Origin: a virus
DNA: 34,762 nucleotides
IMG/VR virus record: IMGVR_UViG_3300025120_007152
Location: 1-34,762 of that record
Reading direction: 5' to 3' (one strand)
Position numbers and translations under genes: made by a program. The notes below the pieces were generated by a model. That model was not told where the DNA came from. It saw only the letters and a program-made list of their open reading frames with translations, and searched no databases. Position 1 is the stretch's first letter, and each line of letters begins with the position of its first letter. Below are positions 20,826 through 28,648 of the stretch, in pieces.

Positions 20826-21248
20826 TTAGTACTGTCCAGCATAGCTTTTAAAATATAAGTTAATTAAATTAGGGTCCGATGTTTCAAAAAATCCTGTAGA
20901 TGTGTCGTTAGTTTCTTCTAATCCAGTGTATATTGCTACTCCATCTGCATCTTTAAACAAATGATGCATCTTATTGTTATTATAAGCAAAAACATCACTA
21001 TGCTCTATACTAAAGTCAAATTTCCATACTGTATGTAGTCCTTGATAACGCTTTCCGAACTCATAATTTACTATATCTTGTGCCATTTCAACCGTTACTT
21101 GAATATCCAACGGCTGACTGCGAATACCTATTGTTTGGATAAGTGTATTTAAATTTTGTTGTTGTAGAAATGCACCTTTGTTTTTAGTAATTTTACTTTC
21201 ATTGGTGTTAGTAATATCTACTAGTGTATAAGCTGTATAATAAAGCAT
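20826..21248 (-). CDS. Conserved phage protein, 140 residues, probably structural
   Basis: The protein begins MLYYTAYTLVDITNTNESKI. 'GAFLQQQNLNTLIQTIGIRSQP' resembles a protein I recall in many T4-like cyanophages, without a known function. Its second half ('LHTVWKFDFSIEHSDVFA') is beta-rich. The ATG directly abuts the stop of the upstream gene. Its location in the late block suggests a virion role. Confidence 0.66.
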   Translation of the reverse strand: MLYYTAYTLVDITNTNESKITKNKGAFLQQQNLNTLIQTIGIRSQPLDIQVTVEMAQDIVNYEFGKRYQGLHTVWKFDFSIEHSDVFAYNNNKMHHLFKDADGVAIYTGLEETNDTSTGFFETSDPNLINLYFKSYAGQY

Positions 21249-22088
21249 CTAGTATTTGTCTTTAAGACGCCAGCTACCTCTATCTAATTTAGATGTATCT
21301 CCAAACGAACCGCCTTTAGCAATTTGCTTACCAAGATAGAATCCGCCAGCAATAGCCGCCGCTCCTGTAGCAATTTTAGCTAATGTATCTGATCCACGCA
21401 TTCTAGGACGTTCTGCATTGTGTGCACCTTTGACCATAAGTCCTTGTGATCTACCTAAGTCTCTGATATAACTGTATAACTCGCTACGCAATGCCTTGGT
21501 TCGATAAAACTGACTCATTCTTGTTATTACTAGTTGTTTTTGCATTTTGTTTAGTCTAGGCCAATCTTGGACTAATCTTCTAATGCTTCTGTAGTTGCTA
21601 CTTTTAATATCTAAATCACGTTCTAATCTCATAAAAAATGCGCCGGCGCCAATAACTGGTTTGCCAGCTTTTATAGTATTCAAATATGCTTTAATTTTTA
21701 CATCATTCAAATTAATTCTACCTAGTTGCATTTCATTTTTATCACCTGCATTAGGCATGTTATTTTTTATACTTGAAAGTGCAACATGTAAATCATTACC
21801 ACTTTGTCTATAGTTGTTAAAGTTTCCAGTTTGCATCGTTCTTGTAGCATATGCCGCCGCGGCAGGTGCCATATCATATTCATTACTCATAATATATAAT
21901 GCTAGCATATTCATAAATGCAAAGTCTGCCATATCTCTAGCATTGGTGCCTTCAACTCTTTGTTTAGTTCTAAACATTTTACTTTCGTTTAGATCACTTA
22001 TAAAACTATATTGTGACTTCGGTTCTTGTGGCATTTCGTGTCCGCCTTCTATTGCCGACCATTGTTGTAATGTGTACTTGTTTTCCAT
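21249..22088 (-). CDS. Unknown protein with Ala/Gly-rich C-terminal membrane helix
   Basis: I chose the ATG at 22088 (MENKYTLQQWSAIEGGHEMP) rather than an earlier one because the late promoter GATAAATA ends 5 nt before it, so transcripts should begin there. The 279-residue protein is helical and basic in the middle ('SIRRLVQDWPRLNKMQKQLV') and has one hydrophobic helix near the C-terminus ('LAKIATGAAAIAGGFYLGKQ'). It might be an internal virion protein that enters the membrane during DNA entry, but no family is recognised. Confidence 0.7.
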   Translation of the reverse strand: MENKYTLQQWSAIEGGHEMPQEPKSQYSFISDLNESKMFRTKQRVEGTNARDMADFAFMNMLALYIMSNEYDMAPAAAAYATRTMQTGNFNNYRQSGNDLHVALSSIKNNMPNAGDKNEMQLGRINLNDVKIKAYLNTIKAGKPVIGAGAFFMRLERDLDIKSSNYRSIRRLVQDWPRLNKMQKQLVITRMSQFYRTKALRSELYSYIRDLGRSQGLMVKGAHNAERPRMRGSDTLAKIATGAAAIAGGFYLGKQIAKGGSFGDTSKLDRGSWRLKDKY

Positions 22089-22092
22089 AATA

Positions 22093-22602
22093 TTATTTAT
22101 CGTTCCTATGAGCCCAATACAAATATTCATTGAACCATTGTTGTGTTTGTTCTCCACATCTTTGTAAGAACATATCCCAAGGCATTGTTACTGTACCATC
22201 TGGATCTATAAACATAGGATTATCTCCTTGCATAATTAAATTTCCGTATGTAGCATCTCTATGATAGAATACAGGCTGATTTGCATCTACATATGTTTTG
22301 CCTATAAAATCAAAGAAACTTTTTACTACTGTATTTCTGTGTACCACACATATATTCCACAACTGATCTTTTGTTACTTGTGTTCTATATTGTTGCCAAG
22401 TTATGCCTTCTACTTTATCCATTACGATAATACCATCTTCGAAACTGTGTACTTTTACGCACCATGGATTATCTAGCTGAAAACGTTTGTAAGTCTCAAA
22501 GTTGAATGCATCAGGTTTAGTTTTTTTAACAATGTACTTACCATCATCATAAACTTCTCTATGTTCTTTTTTGTGTATTAGTTTAATTGGGTGTCCATCT
22601 AT
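22093..22602 (-). CDS. APH/choline-kinase-like protein kinase fold without a standard start codon
   Basis: The open frame runs from 22611 to 22093. It has a catalytic loop 'YHRDATYGNLIM' and metal-binding 'FIDPDG', as in aminoglycoside/choline kinase-like enzymes. Ahead of the first ATG (22420-22422) lies a credible N-lobe of about 60 residues: 'YIVKKTKPDAFNFETYKRFQ' (Lys and Glu) and the hinge 'GIIVMDKVEG'. No ATG, GTG or TTG exists in frame before that ATG. Candidates are ATA at 22600-22602, ATT at 22585-22587, or a +1 frameshift from the overlapping ligase-like gene. I give the ATA start. If only the ATG at 22422 is used, the N-lobe and ATP-binding Lys are lost. Confidence 0.65.
   Translation of the reverse strand: MDGHPIKLIHKKEHREVYDDGKYIVKKTKPDAFNFETYKRFQLDNPWCVKVHSFEDGIIVMDKVEGITWQQYRTQVTKDQLWNICVVHRNTVVKSFFDFIGKTYVDANQPVFYHRDATYGNLIMQGDNPMFIDPDGTVTMPWDMFLQRCGEQTQQWFNEYLYWAHRNDK
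22094..22101 (-). promoter_or_regulatory. Late promoter GATAAATA, leaderless geometry, for 21249-22088
   Basis: The box is followed by ATATT and the ATG at 22088 (5-nt gap). It overlaps the stop codon of the kinase frame. Confidence 0.7.
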
Positions 22603-23659
22603 GTCTAGGAACTAGTTTAATTTTATCCCTAGTAGCAACATAGCCTTCTCCGCCACGTTCGCCGCCTGTACTAGCAGTAACATCAGCGCCTGAGTTATCT
22701 AGTTGGTCTATTAAATTGTTTTTAATATTTTGTGTTTTAACAACAAGATCCAATATAGCATTCAGACCTTTGTCGTCACCTGCCATAAGTTTTGCTTGCT
22801 GTCCTTGGCTGACCTTGCTGGTTTTTAGCCAATCATAAAATCCTGTCCTGAGTTGGTCTAACTTACCTTGTTTGGTCATTTGGTTAACATAGTTATAGAG
22901 TATTGCATCTTTTCTACTCAGTCCCTGTTCCGGCTTTAACCAATTGTCTATTATTTGTGCGTTCGCATTTGCCGTACTAACTATATCCTGAACTGCACTT
23001 GTATCAACTTTGGGTTGATGTGTTACATATGTTTGTCCTAGTACAACTACCGCATTACTATTGATACTCTTAGTGTCTTTGATCGGAGTACCTGTCTTAT
23101 CTCCAAATGCATCATGGTATGTGTGTACTACTACACCTAGTGTACTGCCCGCTATACGCTTGCCTAACGCACTTGCAGGGTCAACAGTGTATGTAACTTT
23201 GTTAGGTGTAAACTGTAAGCCCGATTGTGAGCTTGTTACGGGCTTGCGTGGAGTATACAGTAGATCACCGTATACATAGCCTTTCATATCAGCTGGTGTA
23301 TTAGCTTCTAGTATCTCAAACACACCTGACATTTCTCCAGCAAAATCTTTACGCCAGTCTTCGCCTTTGCCTGTGTTCATAATAAAGTCTTGTAGCTCTC
23401 CGCTACTGGTTGTTTTGTTTTTGCCCCAACCATTTTTACCAGTCATTACAAAAGTGCCGTCGGGCTCACGTCCCCAAAATATAGTTGGATTACCGTCCCA
23501 TTTGATACTAACGTCTTTGGAATCTTGTCCTAATCTTGTGAGTATTTCAGCGGCTTTCAATGCACCTCTACTACCTTCAAAGGTAACAAGGTCTTCTAAA
23601 TGATTGTACTCTCTGCCTTTACTGGTAGTAGCTTCTGTAAGGAATTGATTGGCTCTCAT
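22583..23659 (-). CDS. Ligase-like covalent nucleotidyltransferase with capsid-targeting-like start
   Basis: The 358-residue protein shows, in order, motifs of the ATP-dependent ligase/capping superfamily: KWDG at 53-56 (motif I, the adenylated Lys), YGDLLY at 130-135 (motif III), 'GVVVHTYHD' near 175-183 (IIIa), EGYV at 338-341 (IV) and KIK at 346-348 (V). The spacing from IIIa to IV is long because of a helical insert (about 220-325). No OB domain follows motif V. The N-terminus MRANQFLTEA closely mimics the T4 capsid-targeting peptide MKTYQEFIAEA, with cleavage expected after LTE. The stop overlaps the kinase frame, and the ATG overlaps the upstream nucleotidyltransferase. Similar unnamed proteins occur in T4-like phages. 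Confidence 0.68.
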   Translation of the reverse strand: MRANQFLTEATTSKGREYNHLEDLVTFEGSRGALKAAEILTRLGQDSKDVSIKWDGNPTIFWGREPDGTFVMTGKNGWGKNKTTSSGELQDFIMNTGKGEDWRKDFAGEMSGVFEILEANTPADMKGYVYGDLLYTPRKPVTSSQSGLQFTPNKVTYTVDPASALGKRIAGSTLGVVVHTYHDAFGDKTGTPIKDTKSINSNAVVVLGQTYVTHQPKVDTSAVQDIVSTANANAQIIDNWLKPEQGLSRKDAILYNYVNQMTKQGKLDQLRTGFYDWLKTSKVSQGQQAKLMAGDDKGLNAILDLVVKTQNIKNNLIDQLDNSGADVTASTGGERGGEGYVATRDKIKLVPRHRWTPN

Positions 23660-24444
23660 TAGTCAAGCTCTTTCCAATTTGGATCACTACGCAAATCTGC
23701 TAGCAATGCATCACCTTTTTCTTTACCCAATGCCGCCATTATAGCTTCGACACTGCCTATATCTTTTCCTGAGGCATTAGGGCCTAATAATGTTTTTGCT
23801 ATTTGATCAATATTGTCTGTTACAAGATCAGCTTTTTTACCATTCGCATCTCTATTAAACAGTCCTTGGTAAGGTGACCATAACATGTTTTGATTTTTAG
23901 CTAATTTAGCGAGTGTAATCATTTTGTTTACACCTTTGAATTTGCTACCTTGTGGAATAGTATGTGTATGAAACTGTGCCGCATTTTGTGCATTAGGCAC
24001 TATCATAATATCAACCTGATGTGTATGATCGCCCATTGGTACTTCTACATGCACACTAGTACCACTTTGTCCTGTATTAAATCCTGCTAGGTCAAATACT
24101 TGTCTTAGCTTTTTTCTAATAACTGGATCTTTTTGATCTTCCATATTAAAGTGTTGCTTTAGTTGATCCAGATCAACTATCATATCTAAGTCTCCACTTA
24201 CTTTACCTGGTGTGGGTGTTGCACCCGATCCAATAGGTATAGCAGTACTACCTGTTTTTGTCAACACATTATTAATACTTTTCATAATGCCAGGAATCAT
24301 TTTGTGATCGAAGCTTATACTATTTGGGAAGATATTACCACCTTCTTTAAGTTTTTTAATTAAGCTAGAACCTTTGGATCTAGTTAAACGACTTCCACGT
24401 TTTTTACGTTTCTTGTTTCCGCCTAGTATATCTGCTATTCTCAT
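23659..24444 (-). CDS. Polymerase-beta-type nucleotidyltransferase
   Basis: The 261-residue protein carries the fold's signature: 'IPIGSGATPTPGKVSGDLDM' with GS at 72-73 and DLD at 85-87, then the third acid in 'HQVDIMIVP' (D145). All three metal-binding acids are present, so it may be active, adding nucleotides to an RNA or small-molecule hydroxyl. The first 25 residues are basic ('GGNKKRKKRGSRLTRSKG'). It ends one base into the ligase-like gene and its start overlaps the 79-residue gene by 4 nt, so all are coupled. The substrate is not known; tRNA 3' ends are one option. Confidence 0.78.
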   Translation of the reverse strand: MRIADILGGNKKRKKRGSRLTRSKGSSLIKKLKEGGNIFPNSISFDHKMIPGIMKSINNVLTKTGSTAIPIGSGATPTPGKVSGDLDMIVDLDQLKQHFNMEDQKDPVIRKKLRQVFDLAGFNTGQSGTSVHVEVPMGDHTHQVDIMIVPNAQNAAQFHTHTIPQGSKFKGVNKMITLAKLAKNQNMLWSPYQGLFNRDANGKKADLVTDNIDQIAKTLLGPNASGKDIGSVEAIMAALGKEKGDALLADLRSDPNWKELD

Positions 24445-24680
24445 TCTACTTTTCCAATACCTCGAGCGAATTTTTTAGGATCTTTTGTTCTGATAGCATT
24501 AATCAAACGTTTGTTTAAATCAGCCGCTGTTTCTACATCGAAACTTTCGTTGATTAGACTAATTAAATTTATAGCAGTTTGAATAACTTGTTGTCCATTG
24601 GACTCAACAATATGCTTAGTATCTCGTTTAGGAGACATTGCATTAATTTCTTCCAAAATTGATCTTGTTTTACGCTTCAT
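24441..24680 (-). CDS. Small protein heading the nucleotidyltransferase-ligase-kinase cassette
   Basis: The 79-residue protein begins MKRKTRSILEEINAMSPKRD. ILEE at residues 8-11 could be a gp21-type cleavage site. The remainder is helical and ends 'KFARGIGKVE'. A CTAAATA box near 24690, a variant of the late motif, lies 8 nt before the ATG. It overlaps the nucleotidyltransferase start by 4 nt, so it may be a partner or a cleaved core peptide. Confidence 0.64.
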   Translation of the reverse strand: MKRKTRSILEEINAMSPKRDTKHIVESNGQQVIQTAINLISLINESFDVETAADLNKRLINAIRTKDPKKFARGIGKVE

Positions 24681-24691
24681 ATCAATAGTAT

Positions 24692-24835
24692 TTAGTAAAT
24701 ATCATTGCTGGAGTATTGGTGATCAGCACTTATGGCAATAGCAGGGTAATGATAATGAACATAGGATCCGTTAACAATAAGAGCAAAATCATCAATGGCA
24801 AGCAAACACAAATTACAGGCAATATATAGGCTCAT
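24692..24835 (-). CDS. Small ORF, 47 residues, coupled to the ORF before it
   Basis: It begins MSLYIACNLCLLAIDDFALI, with a hydrophobic first half and a Tyr/His-rich second half ('GSYVHYHYPAIAISADHQY'). Its ATG overlaps the stop of the 33-codon ORF as ATGA. That ORF in turn overlaps the GNAT-like gene as ATGA. Together the two exactly fill the space to the late cassette. No homologue recognised. Confidence 0.48.
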   Translation of the reverse strand: MSLYIACNLCLLAIDDFALIVNGSYVHYHYPAIAISADHQYSSNDIY

Positions 24836-24933
24836 AATAATGACTCAAATTTTATACACAGTGTTTGTTGTTCAACATCAGAAATAATAAAAGATAAGGT
24901 ACACGGCACCTTTACTTCAGCACATTTCTTCAT
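24832..24933 (-). CDS. Small ORF, 33 residues, coupled to the GNAT-like gene
   Basis: It begins MKKCAEVKVPCTLSFIISDV. Its ATG overlaps the GNAT-like stop and its stop overlaps the next ATG, each as ATGA, the usual junction in this genome. Two Cys lie 7 residues apart. Function unknown; reality is supported only by the coupling pattern. Confidence 0.42.
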   Translation of the reverse strand: MKKCAEVKVPCTLSFIISDVEQQTLCIKFESLL

Positions 24934-25367
24934 ACAGGTACACCAAATATTTCATTGTCATCTATTATATATTCAAAGTTTTGGCATGTATCTGATCGAC
25001 TTATTCTTGTGGCTCCGTTTCTAATATGAAACTTGCTTGCCATTTCTGTTAATGGGCTTAAGGTTACAAGTCTATATACACCTTGTTTACCTTTCATTAA
25101 GTCAGCTAATTTATTTACAATGGCTCTCCCTGCGCCTTTTTTACTACTCCATACAGTATATGCTACTGCGACGGAGCCTGTTTCGTTTTGGTATTTTTCT
25201 AATTCTTGTTCTGTTGTTGGTACATGTGTGCAATAACATACACAAATTACTGCTGATAAATCATCTAGAACATATACCTGTTTGCCTGGACCTATCTTAG
25301 GAATATGTAGACGTACTGGATCACTGTCAAGTATATCCAGCTCATTTATACTAATTAATCTAATCAC
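24930..25367 (-). CDS. GNAT-like acetyltransferase-fold protein
   Basis: The 145-residue protein has the core of a GNAT fold: a central 'GSVAVAYTVWSSKKGAGRAI' with a GAG-type acyl-CoA loop and following helix ('VNKLADLM'). 'YRLVTLSPLTEMASKFHIRN' then 'GATRIS' matches the usual 'A..fY...GF' segment. It could acylate a host protein, small molecule or RNA. The start is GTG, sharing one base with the helicase stop (TAGTG), so it is coupled to gp41. No classic R-x-x-G-x-G motif, so activity is uncertain. Confidence 0.65.
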   Translation of the reverse strand: MIRLISINELDILDSDPVRLHIPKIGPGKQVYVLDDLSAVICVCYCTHVPTTEQELEKYQNETGSVAVAYTVWSSKKGAGRAIVNKLADLMKGKQGVYRLVTLSPLTEMASKFHIRNGATRISRSDTCQNFEYIIDDNEIFGVPV

Positions 25368-26758
25368 TACTCGCTCTTTCTCAACAAACTTTTAAGTCTA
25401 TCTGTTGCATCTATTTGTGGATTTGCATCCATATTATTCTCAGTTACGCTTTCGCCTGCTGGTGCAACACTACTCTTTGTTTTTAGTTTTTGATATATGC
25501 TAGTTGTACTAGTATCATCTTGTTCACTTTCGTCTAAATCTTCGATCTTCAAACTGTCCATGTTAAATGCTAAGTCTAGTTTACTACCAACACCACTACT
25601 ACTTCTAGTTTTCATAAATTGTATTTGTACTCTACCACGCTCTCGCATAGCTCTACTGCTAAAGATACCAATTAAATTATCTGCTGTATTGATCTTACTA
25701 ATACCACCTGCAATGTGGCTGTGGTCAAATTCAATTTCATCAACTGCACTACGATTCAACTGCGAAGCTGTAACAAATAGTATTCCTAATTCAGTTGCTA
25801 AGTTTCTAAGTTCTTCACTAACAAACTTGTCTTTAATAAATTGATCGCTTGGATTAACTTTTACTGTAACTGGCATCATAAGATCCAAATAGTCGACCAG
25901 TAGTGCATCAACATGCAAGTTGTGTTGTATCTGATATTCTCTCATATATGCTTTGATGTCATTAACAGTAGTACCATTCTTCATTTGTATTACTTGCAAT
26001 TTGCCTGCTTTCTTACTAGCCATCTTAACACGCAATTCCACATCACTGCTATTCTTCATTACATCTTTAGTACTCATACCTGTGAGCATAGCATCCAGTC
26101 TCATAGCACATAATTCTTCACTAAGTTCCAAACTAATGTACACTACGTTCTTGCCTTGCAATGCCCAGTTCAGTGCCAAGTTCTGCATAAACAAACTCTT
26201 ACCACTGCCACTACCACCTGCAAAGATGTTTAGTTCGCCTGGATTAAAGCCACCATACAGTACTCTATCAAATGTATCCCACCCACTACTGTTCTGTCCT
26301 CTATTATCTTTAATTGCTTGAATACGTCCTGCAGGATCATCCCAATAGTTTGTACCAAAGTTTTTAGCAAGTCCGATCTCTGTTGCCGCTTTAATAATAC
26401 CTTCTACTGTTCCATACTCTTTGTTCTCAAGTTTATCTGCACTTTCAAGTATTGCCGCTTCTAGTGCTTTGTGTCTACAGAATTGTTCAAAGTTATCCAT
26501 AAACCAATTTTTATGTTCTACTGTCAGCTTATCACGCACATCAGATATTTCAACACCAGCAACACCTTTGACCTGTTCTAACATGGGAACATCGTTATAT
26601 TCATCTGCATGTTTTTTTACAAAGTCCACAGTATCTCTAAACTGCCTATCAAAGTAACTGCTTTCTAAGATAGCATTACAACGTACAAATAGATCCTTGT
26701 CTGCCAACAAGAATTCTAAGTACAGTTTCTGTAAGTCTGGTGTATAATCTTCGCTCAT
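25367..26758 (-). CDS. gp41: Replicative DNA helicase, DnaB/T4 gp41 type
   Basis: The 463-residue protein has a small N-terminal helical domain, then a RecA-like core with Walker A GGSGSGKS at 181-188 and Walker B 'ALLVDYLDLM' near 287. It also has 'ASQLNRSAVDE' and arginine-finger-type 'MKTRSSSGVG' near the end. T4 gp41 is a 475-residue hexameric 5'-3' helicase working with gp61 primase on the lagging strand. The AAAGGA site and its place directly after primase support this. The acidic tail ('DLDESEQDDTST') is typical of marine T4-like homologues. Confidence 0.93.
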   Translation of the reverse strand: MSEDYTPDLQKLYLEFLLADKDLFVRCNAILESSYFDRQFRDTVDFVKKHADEYNDVPMLEQVKGVAGVEISDVRDKLTVEHKNWFMDNFEQFCRHKALEAAILESADKLENKEYGTVEGIIKAATEIGLAKNFGTNYWDDPAGRIQAIKDNRGQNSSGWDTFDRVLYGGFNPGELNIFAGGSGSGKSLFMQNLALNWALQGKNVVYISLELSEELCAMRLDAMLTGMSTKDVMKNSSDVELRVKMASKKAGKLQVIQMKNGTTVNDIKAYMREYQIQHNLHVDALLVDYLDLMMPVTVKVNPSDQFIKDKFVSEELRNLATELGILFVTASQLNRSAVDEIEFDHSHIAGGISKINTADNLIGIFSSRAMRERGRVQIQFMKTRSSSGVGSKLDLAFNMDSLKIEDLDESEQDDTSTTSIYQKLKTKSSVAPAGESVTENNMDANPQIDATDRLKSLLRKSE

Positions 26759-26775
26759 AATATTCCTTTATTATA

Positions 26776-27819
26776 CTACCTGCATCTTGTTTTCGCAAGT
26801 ATTTTAATTTTTGTTGCATTTGTTTCTGTGCTTTCTAGCACACTCTTAACCGTAAATAATCTTCCATATCTTATTACTGCATCACTGGCATCTTTAATAT
26901 CTTTTTCCCAAGGAGGAAAACTTACTGCCCAGCCTCGTTTTACTGCTACATTTACAGTATCCATGCCACTGTTATCAAAGTCTGGCAATAACACTATTTG
27001 TTTATCCAAATCTTCAATAATTTTACATTGTGTACTGTTTGGAGTGTTTCCAGCTAGTGCAACTCCTCCCATTTGTAATGCATCCAACTGTCCTTCTGTT
27101 ACAACAACTGTATCATGTGTTTCCTGTGCAACTAAGTTGTATACAAAATTCTTAGGCATATTATTGTAGTACTTGGGCATTGCTTCAGGTCTATTCTCAG
27201 GACACCATCTTGCTGTGTAACCAACAATTTTTCTTGTTGGGCCTTGTCTACCCCAGTCTTTATAATAAAATGGAAGTATAACTCTATTTGCAAAATGCAT
27301 GTGTGGTGACCAATGCCAGTCCTCACAAAAGTCTAGTCCTCTTTTCATAACATATGTACATGCTAGTGCTAGTTTTTCTAATTGTTTCTTGTCCAACTGA
27401 TCTATAGGATATTCACCAATACGATAACTGTTTGGAGGAAGTTCAACCGCGGGCCAATCTATTTTTATTTTTTCTTCTACTTGTTTTTCTATATACTGTC
27501 CAGCAATATTACCTGCTTCTTGCTCTCGCAAAAGTTCAAAGTTAATGCGTTGTATGTCACTTTCATCTGTACCAAATACTTTAAGTAAATCTGCTAGCTT
27601 TCCAGCTATACGTCTACCATCTCTCCAACCAGTTTTAAATCCACAGTTAAAACAGTTGTATTGAAATTGGTCATCGTGGAACATTATGCCTCCACGTTTG
27701 CGTTTATCTGGGCTATGCCCGCGAGTAGCACACATTGGACAGTTACCACTAACCCAACCGCTAGGAGTTTGCTTCCAACCACCAGGCATTTGCTGACGAA
27801 TAAAGTCTAATACTATCAT
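26776..27819 (-). CDS. gp61: DNA primase, T4 gp61 type
   Basis: The 347-residue protein has an N-terminal zinc ribbon with CPMC at 27-30 and CFNC at 56-59, for template recognition. A toprim core follows, with 'VVVTEGQLDALQMGG' (the catalytic Glu) and 'VLLPDFDNSGMDTV' (the DxD motif). T4 gp61 is 342 residues. It makes RNA primers with the gp41 helicase, the next gene. The sigma70 promoter at 27826-27854 ends exactly 6 nt before the ATG, with no ribosome binding site, so the primase message should be leaderless and early. Confidence 0.92.
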   Translation of the reverse strand: MIVLDFIRQQMPGGWKQTPSGWVSGNCPMCATRGHSPDKRKRGGIMFHDDQFQYNCFNCGFKTGWRDGRRIAGKLADLLKVFGTDESDIQRINFELLREQEAGNIAGQYIEKQVEEKIKIDWPAVELPPNSYRIGEYPIDQLDKKQLEKLALACTYVMKRGLDFCEDWHWSPHMHFANRVILPFYYKDWGRQGPTRKIVGYTARWCPENRPEAMPKYYNNMPKNFVYNLVAQETHDTVVVTEGQLDALQMGGVALAGNTPNSTQCKIIEDLDKQIVLLPDFDNSGMDTVNVAVKRGWAVSFPPWEKDIKDASDAVIRYGRLFTVKSVLESTETNATKIKILAKTRCR

Positions 27820-27825
27820 GTTTTA

Positions 27826-27854
27826 ATATTAACTTCTATAAACGACTTTGTCAA
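27826..27854 (-). promoter_or_regulatory. Sigma70-like promoter with leaderless geometry for primase
   Basis: TTGACA (27849-27854), 17-nt spacer, TAATAT (27826-27831), then TAAAAC and ATG. The 6-nt gap puts +1 on the A of ATG. The promoter lies inside the 3' end of the structural gene. Confidence 0.78.
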
Positions 27855-28605
27855 GTGTTCCTGTATTAGCTGGATCAGGTGTATGTACAAATCTAACATA
27901 AGTGTACATACCAATAAATGTATGATAATCAACTGCGGTACTAGCACTAATTGTATAGCTTTGCCCTGAGATATCAAAAAAGTCAGCGTCACTGGGTTGT
28001 AAACTCAGTGTACCTTGCATTTTGTATACACCTGTATAGTTTGTATAATGTACTTGTATAGTGTTTAATCCACTTTTACTATTGTTAAGCACAGGGCCTT
28101 CAAATCTACCACTAAAACGATCATCACCATTTGGAGTAAAACTACTGTCTGTTTCACTAGGTCTAGGTCCAGGTATATTGCCTTCTTTAACATCTATTGC
28201 AAAAGTAATTCTACTGTTCTGATCACTATTAACCGCATAGCTACCATTTTGGTTTGCTACCTTGTATGTAATTACCATATCATAGAGTTTGGCATCCAAT
28301 TGGTCAGTTATACTATTATCTAATCTTAATAGCAACTCTCCCTTGTCATAATCTATGGGTTGCAGATTTTTTGTAAAGAGTGTTGTCTTAGCTAATCTAT
28401 CAATAAGAGTAGCTGTATAAGTTTTGTTGTGTATTGACTGAGGTTTTCTATCAGTATCTTTAGCAAAAAATTCTATATCAATGTTAAGTCCTTTATAGAC
28501 TACTAAATTTCTTGCATGTGTAGGGCCATAGTAAGTAGTTCCCGTTCTAGTTGGTACTAAAATCTCTGCTCTTTGGTTATATTGGTATATTGACGTACTG
28601 CTCAT
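27829..28605 (-). CDS. Virion structural protein, beta-sandwich rich
   Basis: I chose the ATG at 28605 (MSSTSIYQYNQRAEILVPTR), which has an AAGGA site and a late promoter upstream, over an ATG 18 codons earlier. The 258-residue protein is Asp/Thr/Tyr-rich and beta-like. 'YKGLNIDIEFFAKDTDRKPQ' and 'TYTATLIDR' resemble the N-terminal domain of baseplate or receptor-binding proteins ('qGd...i.f.l.d..g'). A second beta domain ends the protein. It likely belongs to the tail or baseplate. Confidence 0.7.
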   Translation of the reverse strand: MSSTSIYQYNQRAEILVPTRTGTTYYGPTHARNLVVYKGLNIDIEFFAKDTDRKPQSIHNKTYTATLIDRLAKTTLFTKNLQPIDYDKGELLLRLDNSITDQLDAKLYDMVITYKVANQNGSYAVNSDQNSRITFAIDVKEGNIPGPRPSETDSSFTPNGDDRFSGRFEGPVLNNSKSGLNTIQVHYTNYTGVYKMQGTLSLQPSDADFFDISGQSYTISASTAVDYHTFIGMYTYVRFVHTPDPANTGTLDKVVYRS

Positions 28606-28625
28606 AATGTTCAAATCCTTACTAG

Positions 28626-28633
28626 TATTTATT
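28626..28633 (-). promoter_or_regulatory. Late promoter AATAAATA for the 27829-28605 structural gene
   Basis: The box lies 20 nt upstream of the ATG at 28605 with AAGGA between. It is in the short divergent gap between the two genes. Confidence 0.7.
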
Positions 28634-28648
28634 AGACTAAGTACTACG

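Noticed and set aside
24681-24700. Leaderless late promoter for the 79-residue gene
   Set aside because: The box reads CTAAATA rather than NATAAATA and lies 8 nt from the ATG, so it does not fit the exact 5-nt pattern of the others.
27132-27326. 64-codon minus-strand ORF within primase
   Set aside because: Out of frame inside a gene with clear zinc-ribbon and toprim motifs.
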